64,000 nucleotides of DNA from Emticicia sp. 21SJ11W-3 (GTDB taxonomy: Bacteria; Bacteroidota; Bacteroidia; Cytophagales; Spirosomataceae), in NCBI RefSeq assembly GCF_024138715.1, contig NZ_CP092074.1, positions 2,232,001 to 2,296,000 on the forward strand, read 5' to 3'. The notes beneath the pieces are model-generated. The model ran no database searches and was not told where the DNA came from. It saw nothing but the letters and a program-made list of their open reading frames with translations. A program made the position numbers and the translations under genes. Of the stretch, positions 43,569-52,650 are shown piece by piece (within the stretch, counting starts at the first letter, position 1; the number at the start of each line of letters is the position of its first letter).

Positions 43569-43778
43569 AATTAGTTTACCAGAGTGTGTTCTGAAAAAAC
43601 TCAGCGAATCTTCAGCACAGTTTTATTTAAAAAAAACAAAATGTTAGCAATTGAAAAGCGATTAAGTACAGTGATTATTGTCTGTTATTTTCAATGGTTG
43701 CCTAAATATATAAACAAAATGTCAATATTGTTCAAATAATGGTAATTATCGGAGTAGAAATGCACTTGCCTGGGTCTG

Positions 43779-43786
43779 TACATTTG
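43779..43786 (+). promoter_or_regulatory. -7 element ahead of the PhyH gene
   Basis: TACATTTG fits the -7 consensus and lies 32 nt before the ATG. There is no TTG at 19 nt upstream, so an activator such as the adjacent AraC protein may be needed. Confidence 0.4.
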
Positions 43787-43818
43787 TATCATTATTTCAA
43801 CCAAAAATAGAACTAATT

Positions 43819-44820
43819 ATGGAACCCGAACAAACCATGATACCAACGATGGCCCCCACCATGGCTCAGCCAATGCAAAACAATGCACATAAAGAAATAC
43901 CGGGTAACCCCTCAACAGCTACCAGCAGCGCCATTAAACTTAACGACCGCTCTAACGGAAAACCATTAAGAGTGTTAAGCGAAGAAGACTGGGATTTCTG
44001 GATTAAAAATGGCTATATTGTTATTAAAAATGCCGTACCGCGCGAACAGGCTTTGGCAACCGCCGGTTTTATATGGGAATTTGAAGAAAAAGACCCCAAT
44101 AACCCCAATACCTGGTATACCGCCCCGCGTGCCGATATGCAGATGAAAGAACTGATTGGCAGCGGAATGGTAGAGGTTTACAATAATCAGCACCTCTGGA
44201 ATAACCGCCAGATGCAGAAGGTTTATGATGCCTTTGTTGATATTTGGGGCACCGAAAAACTATGGGTTACCATTGACAGAGCGAATCTCAATTTCCCGTT
44301 AAGGCCGCAAGATGAATTTAAGGGTTTTATACACTGGGACTACGACCCTGAAACCAAACCACAGAACGTGCAGGGGGTATTGGCATTGGCCGACCAGACC
44401 GATGAAAATATGGGTGGTTTTCAGTGTATTCCAGAACTTTTTCGTACTTATGATACATGGAAGCTAACGCAGCCGGAAGACCGGAACAGATTTAAACCAG
44501 ATATTACAGGCTTTGAAGATAAGCTGGTAAAAGTAAAATTAGAAGCCGGCGATTTACTGATTTTCAACAGCAGCCAGCCGCACGGAATCAGACCCAACCG
44601 CTCAGCAGACAAAGTAAGAATAGCTCAGTATATTTCTATGATGCCCGCAGAAGAAGATAATGAGAGCCTGCGTCAATGGAGAATTAACTCATGGAAAAAC
44701 CGTATTGCTCCGGAAGGTTATGCTTTCCCCGGCGACCCCCGGAAATGGGAACAAACAAAATATAGCGTGGCCGGGCTAAACGAATTAGGCGAAAAACTTT
44801 TAGGATTGAAAAACTGGTAA
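43819..44820 (+). CDS. Phytanoyl-CoA dioxygenase (PhyH) family enzyme
   Basis: A 333-residue non-heme iron, 2-oxoglutarate-dependent oxygenase. The metal triad is H172-x-D174 in GFIHWDYDPE and H255 in SSQPHGIRPN; an Arg in RPNRSADKVR probably holds the 2-oxoglutarate. The first 40 residues are low-complexity and Met/Pro-rich. Family members hydroxylate acyl-CoAs, amino acids, ectoine or natural products, so the substrate is open. Two bases separate it from an aldo/keto reductase gene, so the two form an operon. Confidence 0.88.
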   Translation: MEPEQTMIPTMAPTMAQPMQNNAHKEIPGNPSTATSSAIKLNDRSNGKPLRVLSEEDWDFWIKNGYIVIKNAVPREQALATAGFIWEFEEKDPNNPNTWYTAPRADMQMKELIGSGMVEVYNNQHLWNNRQMQKVYDAFVDIWGTEKLWVTIDRANLNFPLRPQDEFKGFIHWDYDPETKPQNVQGVLALADQTDENMGGFQCIPELFRTYDTWKLTQPEDRNRFKPDITGFEDKLVKVKLEAGDLLIFNSSQPHGIRPNRSADKVRIAQYISMMPAEEDNESLRQWRINSWKNRIAPEGYAFPGDPRKWEQTKYSVAGLNELGEKLLGLKNW

Positions 44821-44822
44821 AT

Positions 44823-45644
44823 ATGCAAACGAAACAGTTAATGATAAGCCTCAGCAATGGTGTGCAAATGCCGCTGTTGGGGCTTGGTGTGTACGATATG
44901 TACAAAAAAGAAGCCGTTCAGGCAGTGCTTTATGCATTAGAAACCGGCTACAGGTTAATTGATACAGCAAGTATGTACAGAAACGAAACCGAAATTGGTA
45001 ATGCGGTAAACCAAAGCGGCATAAACAGAAACGAACTGTTTATTACCACAAAAGTAAACAATGACGAGCAAGGCTATGAAAAAACCCTGCGTGCATTTGA
45101 TGCCAGCCTCCAGAAAATGAACCTTGATTACGTTGATTTGTATATGGTGCACTGGCCAATAAAATTGACAAGAAAATTTACATGGAAAGCGCTTGAAAGG
45201 CTCTATCACGAGGGCCGTGTAAAAGCCATAGGTGTAGCGAATTACCTGATACCTTTCCTGGATGAACTATCCATTGAAGCTACTGTGATGCCTGCCGTGA
45301 ATCAGGTCGAATTCAGCCCGTATCTGTTTCAGGAAGAACTGCTGAATTATTGCCGGGAAAAAAACATTCAGTTGCAGGCATATTCGCCATTGGTAAGAGG
45401 GCAGCGCATGAACGACCCCAAATTGCTGAGCGTAGCACAAAAATACAATAAAACACCTGCTCAGATTATCCTGCGCTGGGCAATGCAGCTTGGTATATCT
45501 ACCATTCCTAAATCAGCCAACCCGGAGCGACTGAAAGAGAATTTTGATGTGTTTGACTTTGAAATCAACCAGGAAGACATCAGCTTTATTTGTAGTTTTA
45601 ATGAAAACCTGAGAATTGTTGATGACCCGATGGCGCTCTTATAG
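44823..45644 (+). CDS. Aldo/keto reductase (2,5-diketo-gluconate reductase type)
   Basis: A 273-residue NADPH-dependent reductase. The signature is GYRLIDTASMYRNETEIG with the catalytic D and Y, the Lys in FITTKVNND, and the His in YMVHWPIK. The C-terminal IPKSANPERLKENFDVFDFE binds the NADPH phosphate. It reduces aldehydes or keto-sugars. Its operon partner is the PhyH dioxygenase, so it may reduce an aldehyde or ketone made by that enzyme; this is inference. Confidence 0.9.
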   Translation: MQTKQLMISLSNGVQMPLLGLGVYDMYKKEAVQAVLYALETGYRLIDTASMYRNETEIGNAVNQSGINRNELFITTKVNNDEQGYEKTLRAFDASLQKMNLDYVDLYMVHWPIKLTRKFTWKALERLYHEGRVKAIGVANYLIPFLDELSIEATVMPAVNQVEFSPYLFQEELLNYCREKNIQLQAYSPLVRGQRMNDPKLLSVAQKYNKTPAQIILRWAMQLGISTIPKSANPERLKENFDVFDFEINQEDISFICSFNENLRIVDDPMALL

Positions 45645-45760
45645 GTTGACTTCAAAGTCTGAATTTGCGTTATTCGTCAATCAAACTTCCGGGCTAGGTA
45701 TTTCATTTATTAAAAAGGATTGCGAGAGAACCACGTTTTTATAAAACCCTTGTTTACCGA

Positions 45761-46912
45761 TCAGCGTCTGCGGGAGGACTTCCTGATTATCAGTTCTCCC
45801 TCTATGGTTCGGGTATAAGGTTCGAAATTATCTTTATTGATGATGTTGTCTATTAAAACACGTGCTGCGGTTTCGCCAATGCTGAATGGAAACTGCTGAA
45901 AGACCGTGAGCGATGGCTCTATTAACGAGGCTATCAGCTCATCTCCAAAAGCAACAACGCCCATTTCTTCAGGTATTTTTATGTTTCTCTTCTTTAGCTC
46001 CATAATGAGTTCTATTCCATTACCATAATGAACCGTAAAAACGCTGTCAGGTTTTTGTGGTAAGGCCAGCCAGTATTCTAGCGCTTTCAGAGACTCTTCG
46101 GTACTGAAATTGCTATAGAAGACTAGCTTTTCATCAAATTCTATTCCGTATTTCTGTAGTGCAGCCTTATATCCTTCTAATCTGTTTTTACTGATAAGTA
46201 AGTCGGCGGGTCCTGCCAGAACCGCAATTCTTTTATATCCTTGCTCAATCAGATGCCGGGTAAGTATAAAGCTGCCTTCATAGTCCTGCTGAACTACCTT
46301 TGCGGTATCAACCTCGTTACAAACCCGGTCGAAATGCACAATCGGAACCCCTTTTTTCAATTGCAGTTTAACGTGTTCAAATGAACTCGTCTCTTTTGAA
46401 TGGCTTATCAGCAAGCCATCTACCCGGCTTGTAACCAATGCCTGCACATTCAGGGTTTCTGTATGATGTGATTCATTAGACTGGCAAATCATTACTCTGT
46501 AGCCGGCTTCTGTGGCTACTTTCTGAATGCCAGCCACTACTCCGGCAAAAAAAGGCCTTTGTATATCCGGAATAATCACACCTATGGTATGCGTTTCACC
46601 GCGATTGAGACTTTGTGCCAGAAAATTTGGGCGATAGTCCATTTCATTAGCAATCCTGAGTACCTCTCTTCTGGTGTTTTCATTGATTTCGGGGCTGTTA
46701 TTCAATGCCCGCGATACCGTCGAAGCAGCTATACCAAGCACCTTGGCTATATCAATAATGGTTGTCTGGCGAGGTTTTTTGGCTTGCGCCTGATGGTCTG
46801 TTGCAACCGTAAAATACAGATCGCATGCTTTGCAATAGAGCCGCTGTTTCCCTCTGACGAATCCGGCCCTCACTATTTGGTCGGTATTACCACATTTTAT
46901 GCAAGGTGTCAT
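45761..46912 (-). CDS. LacI-family regulator with N-terminal zinc ribbon
   Basis: A 383-residue repressor. Residues 1-40 form a zinc ribbon (C4, C7, C27, C30; GFVRGKQRLYCKAC), like the N terminus of IS1/IS1595-type transposition proteins. The LacI HTH follows at about 51-95 (DIAKVLGIAASTVSRALNNSPEI with the hinge region), then the periplasmic-binding-protein-like sensor domain (about 105-380). It is divergent from the glucuronoxylan operon and very probably controls it through the operator at 47033-47056. The inducer is probably a sugar from that pathway, which is inference. Confidence 0.9.
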   Translation of the reverse strand: MTPCIKCGNTDQIVRAGFVRGKQRLYCKACDLYFTVATDHQAQAKKPRQTTIIDIAKVLGIAASTVSRALNNSPEINENTRREVLRIANEMDYRPNFLAQSLNRGETHTIGVIIPDIQRPFFAGVVAGIQKVATEAGYRVMICQSNESHHTETLNVQALVTSRVDGLLISHSKETSSFEHVKLQLKKGVPIVHFDRVCNEVDTAKVVQQDYEGSFILTRHLIEQGYKRIAVLAGPADLLISKNRLEGYKAALQKYGIEFDEKLVFYSNFSTEESLKALEYWLALPQKPDSVFTVHYGNGIELIMELKKRNIKIPEEMGVVAFGDELIASLIEPSLTVFQQFPFSIGETAARVLIDNIINKDNFEPYTRTIEGELIIRKSSRRR

Positions 46913-47032
46913 TCAAATTAGATTATTTCAATATTGGTTTCAGCCATTATTTTTAACAATGGGTTTTTAAACCGGGCTGGTTTTAAATGTATTAATCAAT
47001 ACTAATCTGCCTGTAAAAATACTTTTTGGTAC

Positions 47033-47056
47033 GGAAACGTTTCCGGAAACGCAACC
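47033..47056. promoter_or_regulatory. LacI-type tandem operator
   Basis: GGAAACGTTTCC (47033-47044) is a perfect 12-bp palindrome of the LacI/GalR class with a central CG. It is followed directly by GGAAACGCAACC, a related imperfect copy. The site is 120 nt upstream of the lacI-type start codon. Confidence 0.8.
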
Positions 47057-47269
47057 GATAGATGCCTGGCTCAAAACTATTAAAAATAGCTATTTAAATC
47101 TTTCATTTATACAAAATTAGCCATAATATACATGGCTGTAACCGGTTAAGGAGCGTCTGATACAATCAATTCAATTGTATTATTTGAAGAAATACTTCTT
47201 ACCAACCATCATCGCCATGAGACAGTATCCGACTGGATACACCCAAAAAAGTACCTAATTTTATATTCA

Positions 47270-47277
47270 TACATTTG
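47270..47277 (+). promoter_or_regulatory. -7 element of the xylan operon
   Basis: TACATTTG, 78 nt before the first ATG. No TTG at the usual distance. A hairpin follows in the transcribed leader. Confidence 0.4.
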
Positions 47278-47292
47278 TTTTTAGACAATATC

Positions 47293-47320
47293 GGGTGGTG
47301 TTTTTCACCACCCTCATTTT
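47293..47320 (+). terminator. Hairpin with T-rich tail in the xylan operon leader
   Basis: GGGTGGTG (47293-47300) and CACCACCC (47306-47313) form an 8-bp perfect stem with a TTTTT loop, followed by TCATTTTT. It looks like a terminator but has no complete gene upstream on this strand, so it may attenuate the operon or end a small RNA. Confidence 0.55.
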
Positions 47321-47355
47321 TACAGCCCGAACAAAACCTTTGTCAGTATTAACGC

Positions 47356-49290
47356 ATGAAAGCCCTTACCAGGTTTGTAATTTTTTTTCTTATCTGCTGC
47401 TTCAGAGATTCGCAGGCCATCGTGAAACTCCCGCGTCTAATCAGCAATGGTATGGTTTTGCAGCAGCGATCAAAAGTAAAAGTTTGGGGGTGGGGCGCCC
47501 CTGCAGAAAAAGTTAGTGTAACTTTTAATGGTCAGGTTTATGATCCAACCACCGGTGCAGACGGCAAATGGATAACCATCATTGCCACACCCAAAGCAGG
47601 CGGCCCTTATGAAATGAAAATTAAAGGCGAAAACGAACTGCTGGTGACTAACATTTTGGTGGGCGAGGTATGGCTTTGTTCGGGGCAGTCAAATATGGTA
47701 TTGCCATTAGAGAGAGTGAAAGAAAAATATGCAGACGTAATAGCAGCCACCAACAATCCGCAGATACGTCATTTTTTTATACCTACCCGGTTTGATTTTA
47801 ACGCGGCGCTGGATGATTTTCAGTCCGGTAGATGGGAGACAGCCACCCCAGAAAACATCTTGCGGTTTTCTGCCACCGCCTATTTTTTTGCTAAAGATAT
47901 TTTTGAAAAATACAACGTGCCTGTGGGGCTGATAAATGCCAGCGTAGGAGGCACACCCGTTGATGCCTGGATAAGTGAAGACGGCCTCAGGGAGTTTCCC
48001 GGGTCACTGGCTTTGCTCAATCAGGTTAAAGACAGTAGTTATGTAAACAGAATCAGACGACACGAAAACGCAGTTTCCAGAGAATGGTACACCAGACTCA
48101 GAAGAAATGATGAAGGCATGAATGGGCAGATAAAATGGTTTGAGGTTGATTATGATGCCTCTGGCTGGAAAACCATGAACTTGCCCGATTTTTGGGATAA
48201 CCAGGGCCTGCCGAATACCAACGGCGTAGTCTGGTTCAGAAAAGAAATTGAAGTGCCTGCCTCAATGGCTGGCAAAGCTGCCAGGTTCTTTATGGGACGC
48301 ATTGTAGACAGCGACTCCGTTTACGTTAACGGTCGGTTCGTTGGCACCATTGGGTATCAGTATCCACCCCGAAGATACCAGATACCTGAAGGGCTTCTTA
48401 AACCCGGAAAAAACATAATAGTAGCAAGGGTAATCAATACATCCGGACGCGGAGGGTTCATTAAAGATAAAAACTATGAAATCAGAACGGCCGATGCCTC
48501 TATAAACCTCGCTGGATTATGGCAGTATAAACTGGGTACACGACAAGAACCCCTGGCCGACGTAACTTTTTTTCAGTACAAACCTGCAGGCCTTTACAAT
48601 GCCATGATATCGCCTGTTATCAATTACGGCATCAAAGGTGTTATCTGGTATCAGGGCGAATCCAATACAAGCAATCCATCGGGGTACAAATCGTTTTTTT
48701 CTACCTTGATTACTAACTGGCGGCAAAAATGGAATCAGAGAGATTTCCCTTTTATTTATGTGCAGCTTGCCAATTTTATGGAAACAAAAAGCCAGCCCAC
48801 AGAAAGCCAGTGGGCGCAGCTGAGAGAAGAACAAAGGCTGGCACTAAGCGTAACTAATACTGCTATGGCTGTGGCCATTGACGCCGGTGAATGGAACGAT
48901 ATCCACCCGCTTGACAAGCAAACCATAGGCAAAAGACTTGCTTTGGCGGCCAGAAAACTGGCTTATGACGAACAAAAGCTGGTATCTTCCGGCCCGCTTT
49001 ATCAGTCAATGCAAATCCGTAAAAATAAAATTGTTCTTTCCTTTAGCCATACCGGCTCCGGTTTAATGGCAAAGGGTGAACCACAATTAAAGCATTTTGC
49101 CATAGCCGGTGCCGACAAAAAATATGTCTGGGCAAATGCCCGCATAAAGGGCCATAAAATAGTAGTTTGGAGCTATGAGGTAAAACAACCCATAGCCGTA
49201 CGTTATGCCTGGGCAGATAACCCGGCATCAGCTAATTTATATAACAAAGAGGGGCTTCCGGCTTCTCCGTTTTCAACAGATTTAAATTAA
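47356..49290 (+). CDS. Sialate O-acetylesterase family SGNH esterase (copy 2)
   Basis: A 644-residue secreted esterase, first gene of the glucuronoxylan operon. The signal peptide ends near FRDSQA. The nucleophile is in GEVWLCSGQSNMVL, the block GVIWYQGESNTS follows, and the Asp-His pair is in DIHPLDKQTIG. A beta domain is inserted at about 235-395. It parallels the copy at 33964-35922 in length and every motif. In this operon it probably removes acetyl groups from xylan or xylo-oligosaccharides so that GH10, GH67 and GH43 can act. The start is at 47356, with no better upstream ATG. Confidence 0.9.
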   Translation: MKALTRFVIFFLICCFRDSQAIVKLPRLISNGMVLQQRSKVKVWGWGAPAEKVSVTFNGQVYDPTTGADGKWITIIATPKAGGPYEMKIKGENELLVTNILVGEVWLCSGQSNMVLPLERVKEKYADVIAATNNPQIRHFFIPTRFDFNAALDDFQSGRWETATPENILRFSATAYFFAKDIFEKYNVPVGLINASVGGTPVDAWISEDGLREFPGSLALLNQVKDSSYVNRIRRHENAVSREWYTRLRRNDEGMNGQIKWFEVDYDASGWKTMNLPDFWDNQGLPNTNGVVWFRKEIEVPASMAGKAARFFMGRIVDSDSVYVNGRFVGTIGYQYPPRRYQIPEGLLKPGKNIIVARVINTSGRGGFIKDKNYEIRTADASINLAGLWQYKLGTRQEPLADVTFFQYKPAGLYNAMISPVINYGIKGVIWYQGESNTSNPSGYKSFFSTLITNWRQKWNQRDFPFIYVQLANFMETKSQPTESQWAQLREEQRLALSVTNTAMAVAIDAGEWNDIHPLDKQTIGKRLALAARKLAYDEQKLVSSGPLYQSMQIRKNKIVLSFSHTGSGLMAKGEPQLKHFAIAGADKKYVWANARIKGHKIVVWSYEVKQPIAVRYAWADNPASANLYNKEGLPASPFSTDLN

Positions 49291-49308
49291 AATAAGTAAG
49301 AAAAAAGT

Positions 49309-50511
49309 ATGATTCATACCATGCGATGGTTTGGGCCTAACGACCCGGTTTCATTAATGGATATCAGGCAGGCCGGATGCGCAGGCATCGTTACGGCTTT
49401 GCACCAGATTCCGGTAGGTGAAATCTGGACAGTTGAGGCAATAGAAGAACGAAAAATGATAGTTGAGGCCGATAATAATAAGTTCACGCCCTTAAAATGG
49501 CTGGTGGTTGAAAGCCTTCCTGTACATGAAGATATAAAAAAGGGATTGCCTGAACGAGAAAAGTGGATTGAAAACTATAAAACTTCCCTCAGAAATCTGG
49601 CGTTGTGTGGCATTAAAACGGTGTGCTATAATTTTATGCCTGTGCTTGACTGGTCAAGAACCAATCTTAATTATGAAATGCCAGACGGTGGTAAGGCTTT
49701 AAGATTCGTATGGGAAGATTTTGCTATTTTTGATTTATATATATTGAAACGCCCCGGCGCAGAAAAAGACTACACCTATGAAGTGAAAACAGGTGCATTG
49801 AATAAAATGCAGGCCATGTCGGCCAGTGAAATACATACCCTTACCAATACAGTTTTGCTGGGCTTGCCAGGGTCGGAGGAAGCTTTTGATTTGGCCACTT
49901 TTCAGGGGCTTTTAGATGCATACAAACAAATAGGAGATACCGAGCTGCGTGAGCATCTGTATTACTTCATCCAACAGGTGGCACCTGTAGCCCAAGAGGT
50001 TGGCATCAACTTATGTGTACATCCGGATGACCCTCCGAAACCACTTTTAGGGCTGCCCAGAGTGGTTAGTACTGAAAACGACTTGAAACAACTCATGGCC
50101 GCCTGCAACATCCGCAATAATGGTATTACATTCTGTACGGGGTCTTTGGGGGTTCGGCCGGATAATGACCTGCCGGGTATGATTGAACGATTGGGAGACC
50201 GCATTCATTTTCTGCATCTGAGAACCACCCGGCGTGAAGCAAATCCGCTTGATTTTCATGAAGCAGCGCATCTGAATGGCGACGTAGATATGTATGCAGT
50301 TGTGAAAGCTGTAGCCAAGGAGGCGTTAAAAAGAAAGGCGAATGGGCTTGACGATTACGAAATACCAATGAGGCCAGACCATGGACACCAGATTCTGGAC
50401 GATTTGAACAAAAAGACTTATCCCGGCTATTCGGCCATTGGTCGCCTAAAAGGTCTGGCAGAATTAAGAGGGCTTGAAATGGCCATCGACAGGAGTCTGA
50501 CTAGCATATAA
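49309..50511 (+). CDS. uxuA: Mannonate dehydratase
   Basis: A 400-residue cytoplasmic enzyme that dehydrates D-mannonate to 2-keto-3-deoxy-D-gluconate. The N terminus [19 protein letters not shown] and the segments [49 protein letters not shown] and MRPDHGHQ carry the metal-binding His, Cys and Asp residues of UxuA. The length matches the family (about 390-400). It is the second gene of the operon and handles the uronate released by GH67. A TIM-barrel dehydratase with the His-rich metal site is certain. Confidence 0.95.
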   Translation: MIHTMRWFGPNDPVSLMDIRQAGCAGIVTALHQIPVGEIWTVEAIEERKMIVEADNNKFTPLKWLVVESLPVHEDIKKGLPEREKWIENYKTSLRNLALCGIKTVCYNFMPVLDWSRTNLNYEMPDGGKALRFVWEDFAIFDLYILKRPGAEKDYTYEVKTGALNKMQAMSASEIHTLTNTVLLGLPGSEEAFDLATFQGLLDAYKQIGDTELREHLYYFIQQVAPVAQEVGINLCVHPDDPPKPLLGLPRVVSTENDLKQLMAACNIRNNGITFCTGSLGVRPDNDLPGMIERLGDRIHFLHLRTTRREANPLDFHEAAHLNGDVDMYAVVKAVAKEALKRKANGLDDYEIPMRPDHGHQILDDLNKKTYPGYSAIGRLKGLAELRGLEMAIDRSLTSI

Positions 50512-50550
50512 GATTTAATTGATAGACAAAAACCTAAAGACAGCAACCAC

Positions 50551-52650
50551 ATGATAAAGAAAATATTTGTTTTGTTGATGGTCTTTTCTTTAGCTGCCCG
50601 CGCGGATGATGGCTCCAGACTATGGCTTAAGTTTGATTTACTGAAAGACCCGGTTTTAAGAACTTCATACACCTCATCTACCCGGTTTATTGTTGCGCAT
50701 GATGAGTCACCCATCATTAAAACGGCCGTAACCGAATTGCAATCAGGGCTTGGCGGACTACTGGGCAGAAGGATACAGGTTTATAGCAAGGCAGACACCA
50801 GAACCGGAGGCATAATATTACATTTAGATAATGAAGCGCCACTATTGATTCATGATGGTTTCAGCATTAGGTCGCAAAAAGGAAATATTGTTATTTCTGC
50901 CAGGAATCCATCCGGTATTCTTTACGGTACTTTTGAATTGTTAAGATACATACAAACCGGCAAAAGCCTGCAAAACCTGAATCTGGTTAGTAACCCCAAG
51001 GTAAAGCTAAGAATGCTGAACCATTGGGACAACGCCAACGGAACCGTTGAACGCGGCTATGCGGGCTCGTCTATGTGGAAATGGCCCGAGTTACCTTTCA
51101 GAATTGACCCACGGTATATTCAATATGCCAGGGCAAATGCTTCTATAGGTATCAACGCGGCTTCAATAAATAATGTAAATGCCAGTTCAAGGTTTCTGAC
51201 TGCCGAATACCTTGAAAAAATAAAAGCTGTGGCAGATGTGCTACGCCCTTATGGCATCAGTGTGTTTATTTCTGTTAATTTTCGTTCTCCTCGCACATTA
51301 GGAGGCTTAAAAACCTCTGACCCGCTTGACCCCGAGGTAAAAAAATGGTGGAATGAAAAAACCAAAGAGATTCATCAATATATACCCGATTTCGGAGGTT
51401 TTCTGGTCAAGGCTAACTCAGAAGGCGAGCCGGGCCCGCAAGACTATGGCCGTACCCACGCTGATGGAGCCAATATGCTGGCTGAGGCCATGAGACCTTA
51501 TAAAGGTATCGTTATCTGGCGGGCCTTTGTTTATAAAGCAGACCCCAACGGCGACCGCTTCAAAGAGGCCTACGAACAGTTTAAACCCCTTGAAGGGACT
51601 TTCGACCCAAAAGTAATTGTGCAGGTGAAAAATGGTCCAATAGATTTTATGCCTCGCGAGCCTTTTCATCCAATGTTTGGTGCATTTCCTAAAACTACCC
51701 TGGGTATGGAGTTTCAGATAACGCAAGAGTACCTTGGGCAGTCAACCCATCTTACTTATCTGGCACCTATGTTTAAAGAATGCCTGGATGCTGACACTTA
51801 CGCCAAAGGAAAAGGGTCAACAGTTGCAAAGGTAATAGATGGCAGCCTTGACGGACACCAGCTGTCGTTAATGGCTGGGGTTGCTAATACCGGCTCTGAC
51901 AACAACTGGACAGGCCATCCATTCAATCAGGCCAACTGGTATGCTTTTGGCCGACTGGCCTGGGATTACACCCTGAGTTCAGAACGGATAGCGTCTGAAT
52001 GGATAGCCATGACCATAACGCCAAATAAAGTTGCCCAACGCAAAATAAATGAAATGATGATGAGGTCATTACCCATATACATTAGTTACACGTATCCTCT
52101 GGGCACAGCACACATGATGGGCGAGGGCCACCATTATGGGCCGGAACCCTGGCTGGAAAAAAGTGGCAGACCCGACTGGACCTCGGTGTATTATCATCGC
52201 GCCGATACCATAGGTCTGGGTTTCGACAGAACCGGTAAAGTAAGTAATGCACTGAGTCTGTATCAGCCTGACGTACAGAAAATATGGGGAAACCCGGATA
52301 ATTGTCCTTTAGATTACCTGCTTTGGTTTCATCATGTTTCCTGGAAAATGAAACTGAGTACAGGCCGAACTTTGTGGGACGAGCTATGTTGGCGCTATTA
52401 TGATGGTGCTGAGCAGGTAAAAGTTTTGCAAGCAGATTGGGAAAGCCTTAAGCCACTGATTGACAAAGAAACGTATGAAAATGTAAAAGGGCGGTTAATG
52501 ATTCAGGAAAAAGAAGCGCTCTGGTGGCGTGATGCCTGCGTGTTGTATTTTATTAATTATGCTAAAATGCCACTTCCGGCGCCATTGAAATTACCGGCGA
52601 GGTCGTTGGATGAAGTAAAAAAACTTGTTGAAATATACCATTTAAGATGA
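50551..52650 (+). CDS. Alpha-glucuronidase, GH67
   Basis: A 699-residue secreted enzyme with signal peptide (ending AARAD). It removes (4-O-methyl)glucuronic acid from the non-reducing end of xylo-oligosaccharides. An N-terminal alpha/beta domain (SPIIKTAVTELQSGLGGLLG) precedes the TIM barrel. The KANSEGEPGPQDYGRTHADGAN segment matches the conserved GH67 active-site region, and HMMGEGHHYGPEPW and the C-terminal helical domain complete the family layout. Its last four bases overlap the next gene (ATGA). It acts after GH10 has produced short aldouronic acids. Confidence 0.94.
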   Translation: MIKKIFVLLMVFSLAARADDGSRLWLKFDLLKDPVLRTSYTSSTRFIVAHDESPIIKTAVTELQSGLGGLLGRRIQVYSKADTRTGGIILHLDNEAPLLIHDGFSIRSQKGNIVISARNPSGILYGTFELLRYIQTGKSLQNLNLVSNPKVKLRMLNHWDNANGTVERGYAGSSMWKWPELPFRIDPRYIQYARANASIGINAASINNVNASSRFLTAEYLEKIKAVADVLRPYGISVFISVNFRSPRTLGGLKTSDPLDPEVKKWWNEKTKEIHQYIPDFGGFLVKANSEGEPGPQDYGRTHADGANMLAEAMRPYKGIVIWRAFVYKADPNGDRFKEAYEQFKPLEGTFDPKVIVQVKNGPIDFMPREPFHPMFGAFPKTTLGMEFQITQEYLGQSTHLTYLAPMFKECLDADTYAKGKGSTVAKVIDGSLDGHQLSLMAGVANTGSDNNWTGHPFNQANWYAFGRLAWDYTLSSERIASEWIAMTITPNKVAQRKINEMMMRSLPIYISYTYPLGTAHMMGEGHHYGPEPWLEKSGRPDWTSVYYHRADTIGLGFDRTGKVSNALSLYQPDVQKIWGNPDNCPLDYLLWFHHVSWKMKLSTGRTLWDELCWRYYDGAEQVKVLQADWESLKPLIDKETYENVKGRLMIQEKEALWWRDACVLYFINYAKMPLPAPLKLPARSLDEVKKLVEIYHLR

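Larger units (their letters stand above)
46913..47355. other. Regulatory region between the LacI-type gene and the xylan operon
   Basis: This 443-bp stretch holds no convincing gene. It contains the tandem LacI-type operator (47033-47056), inverted repeats GCCAT/ATGGC (47120-47136) and TACAAT/ATTGTA (47161-47179), a -7 element (47270-47277) and a GC-rich hairpin with T-rich tail (47293-47320). Confidence 0.75.

Noticed and set aside
45761-46912. Transposase remnant
   Set aside because: Only the first 40 residues resemble a transposition protein; the rest is an intact LacI regulator and no inverted repeats or insertion sequence surround it.
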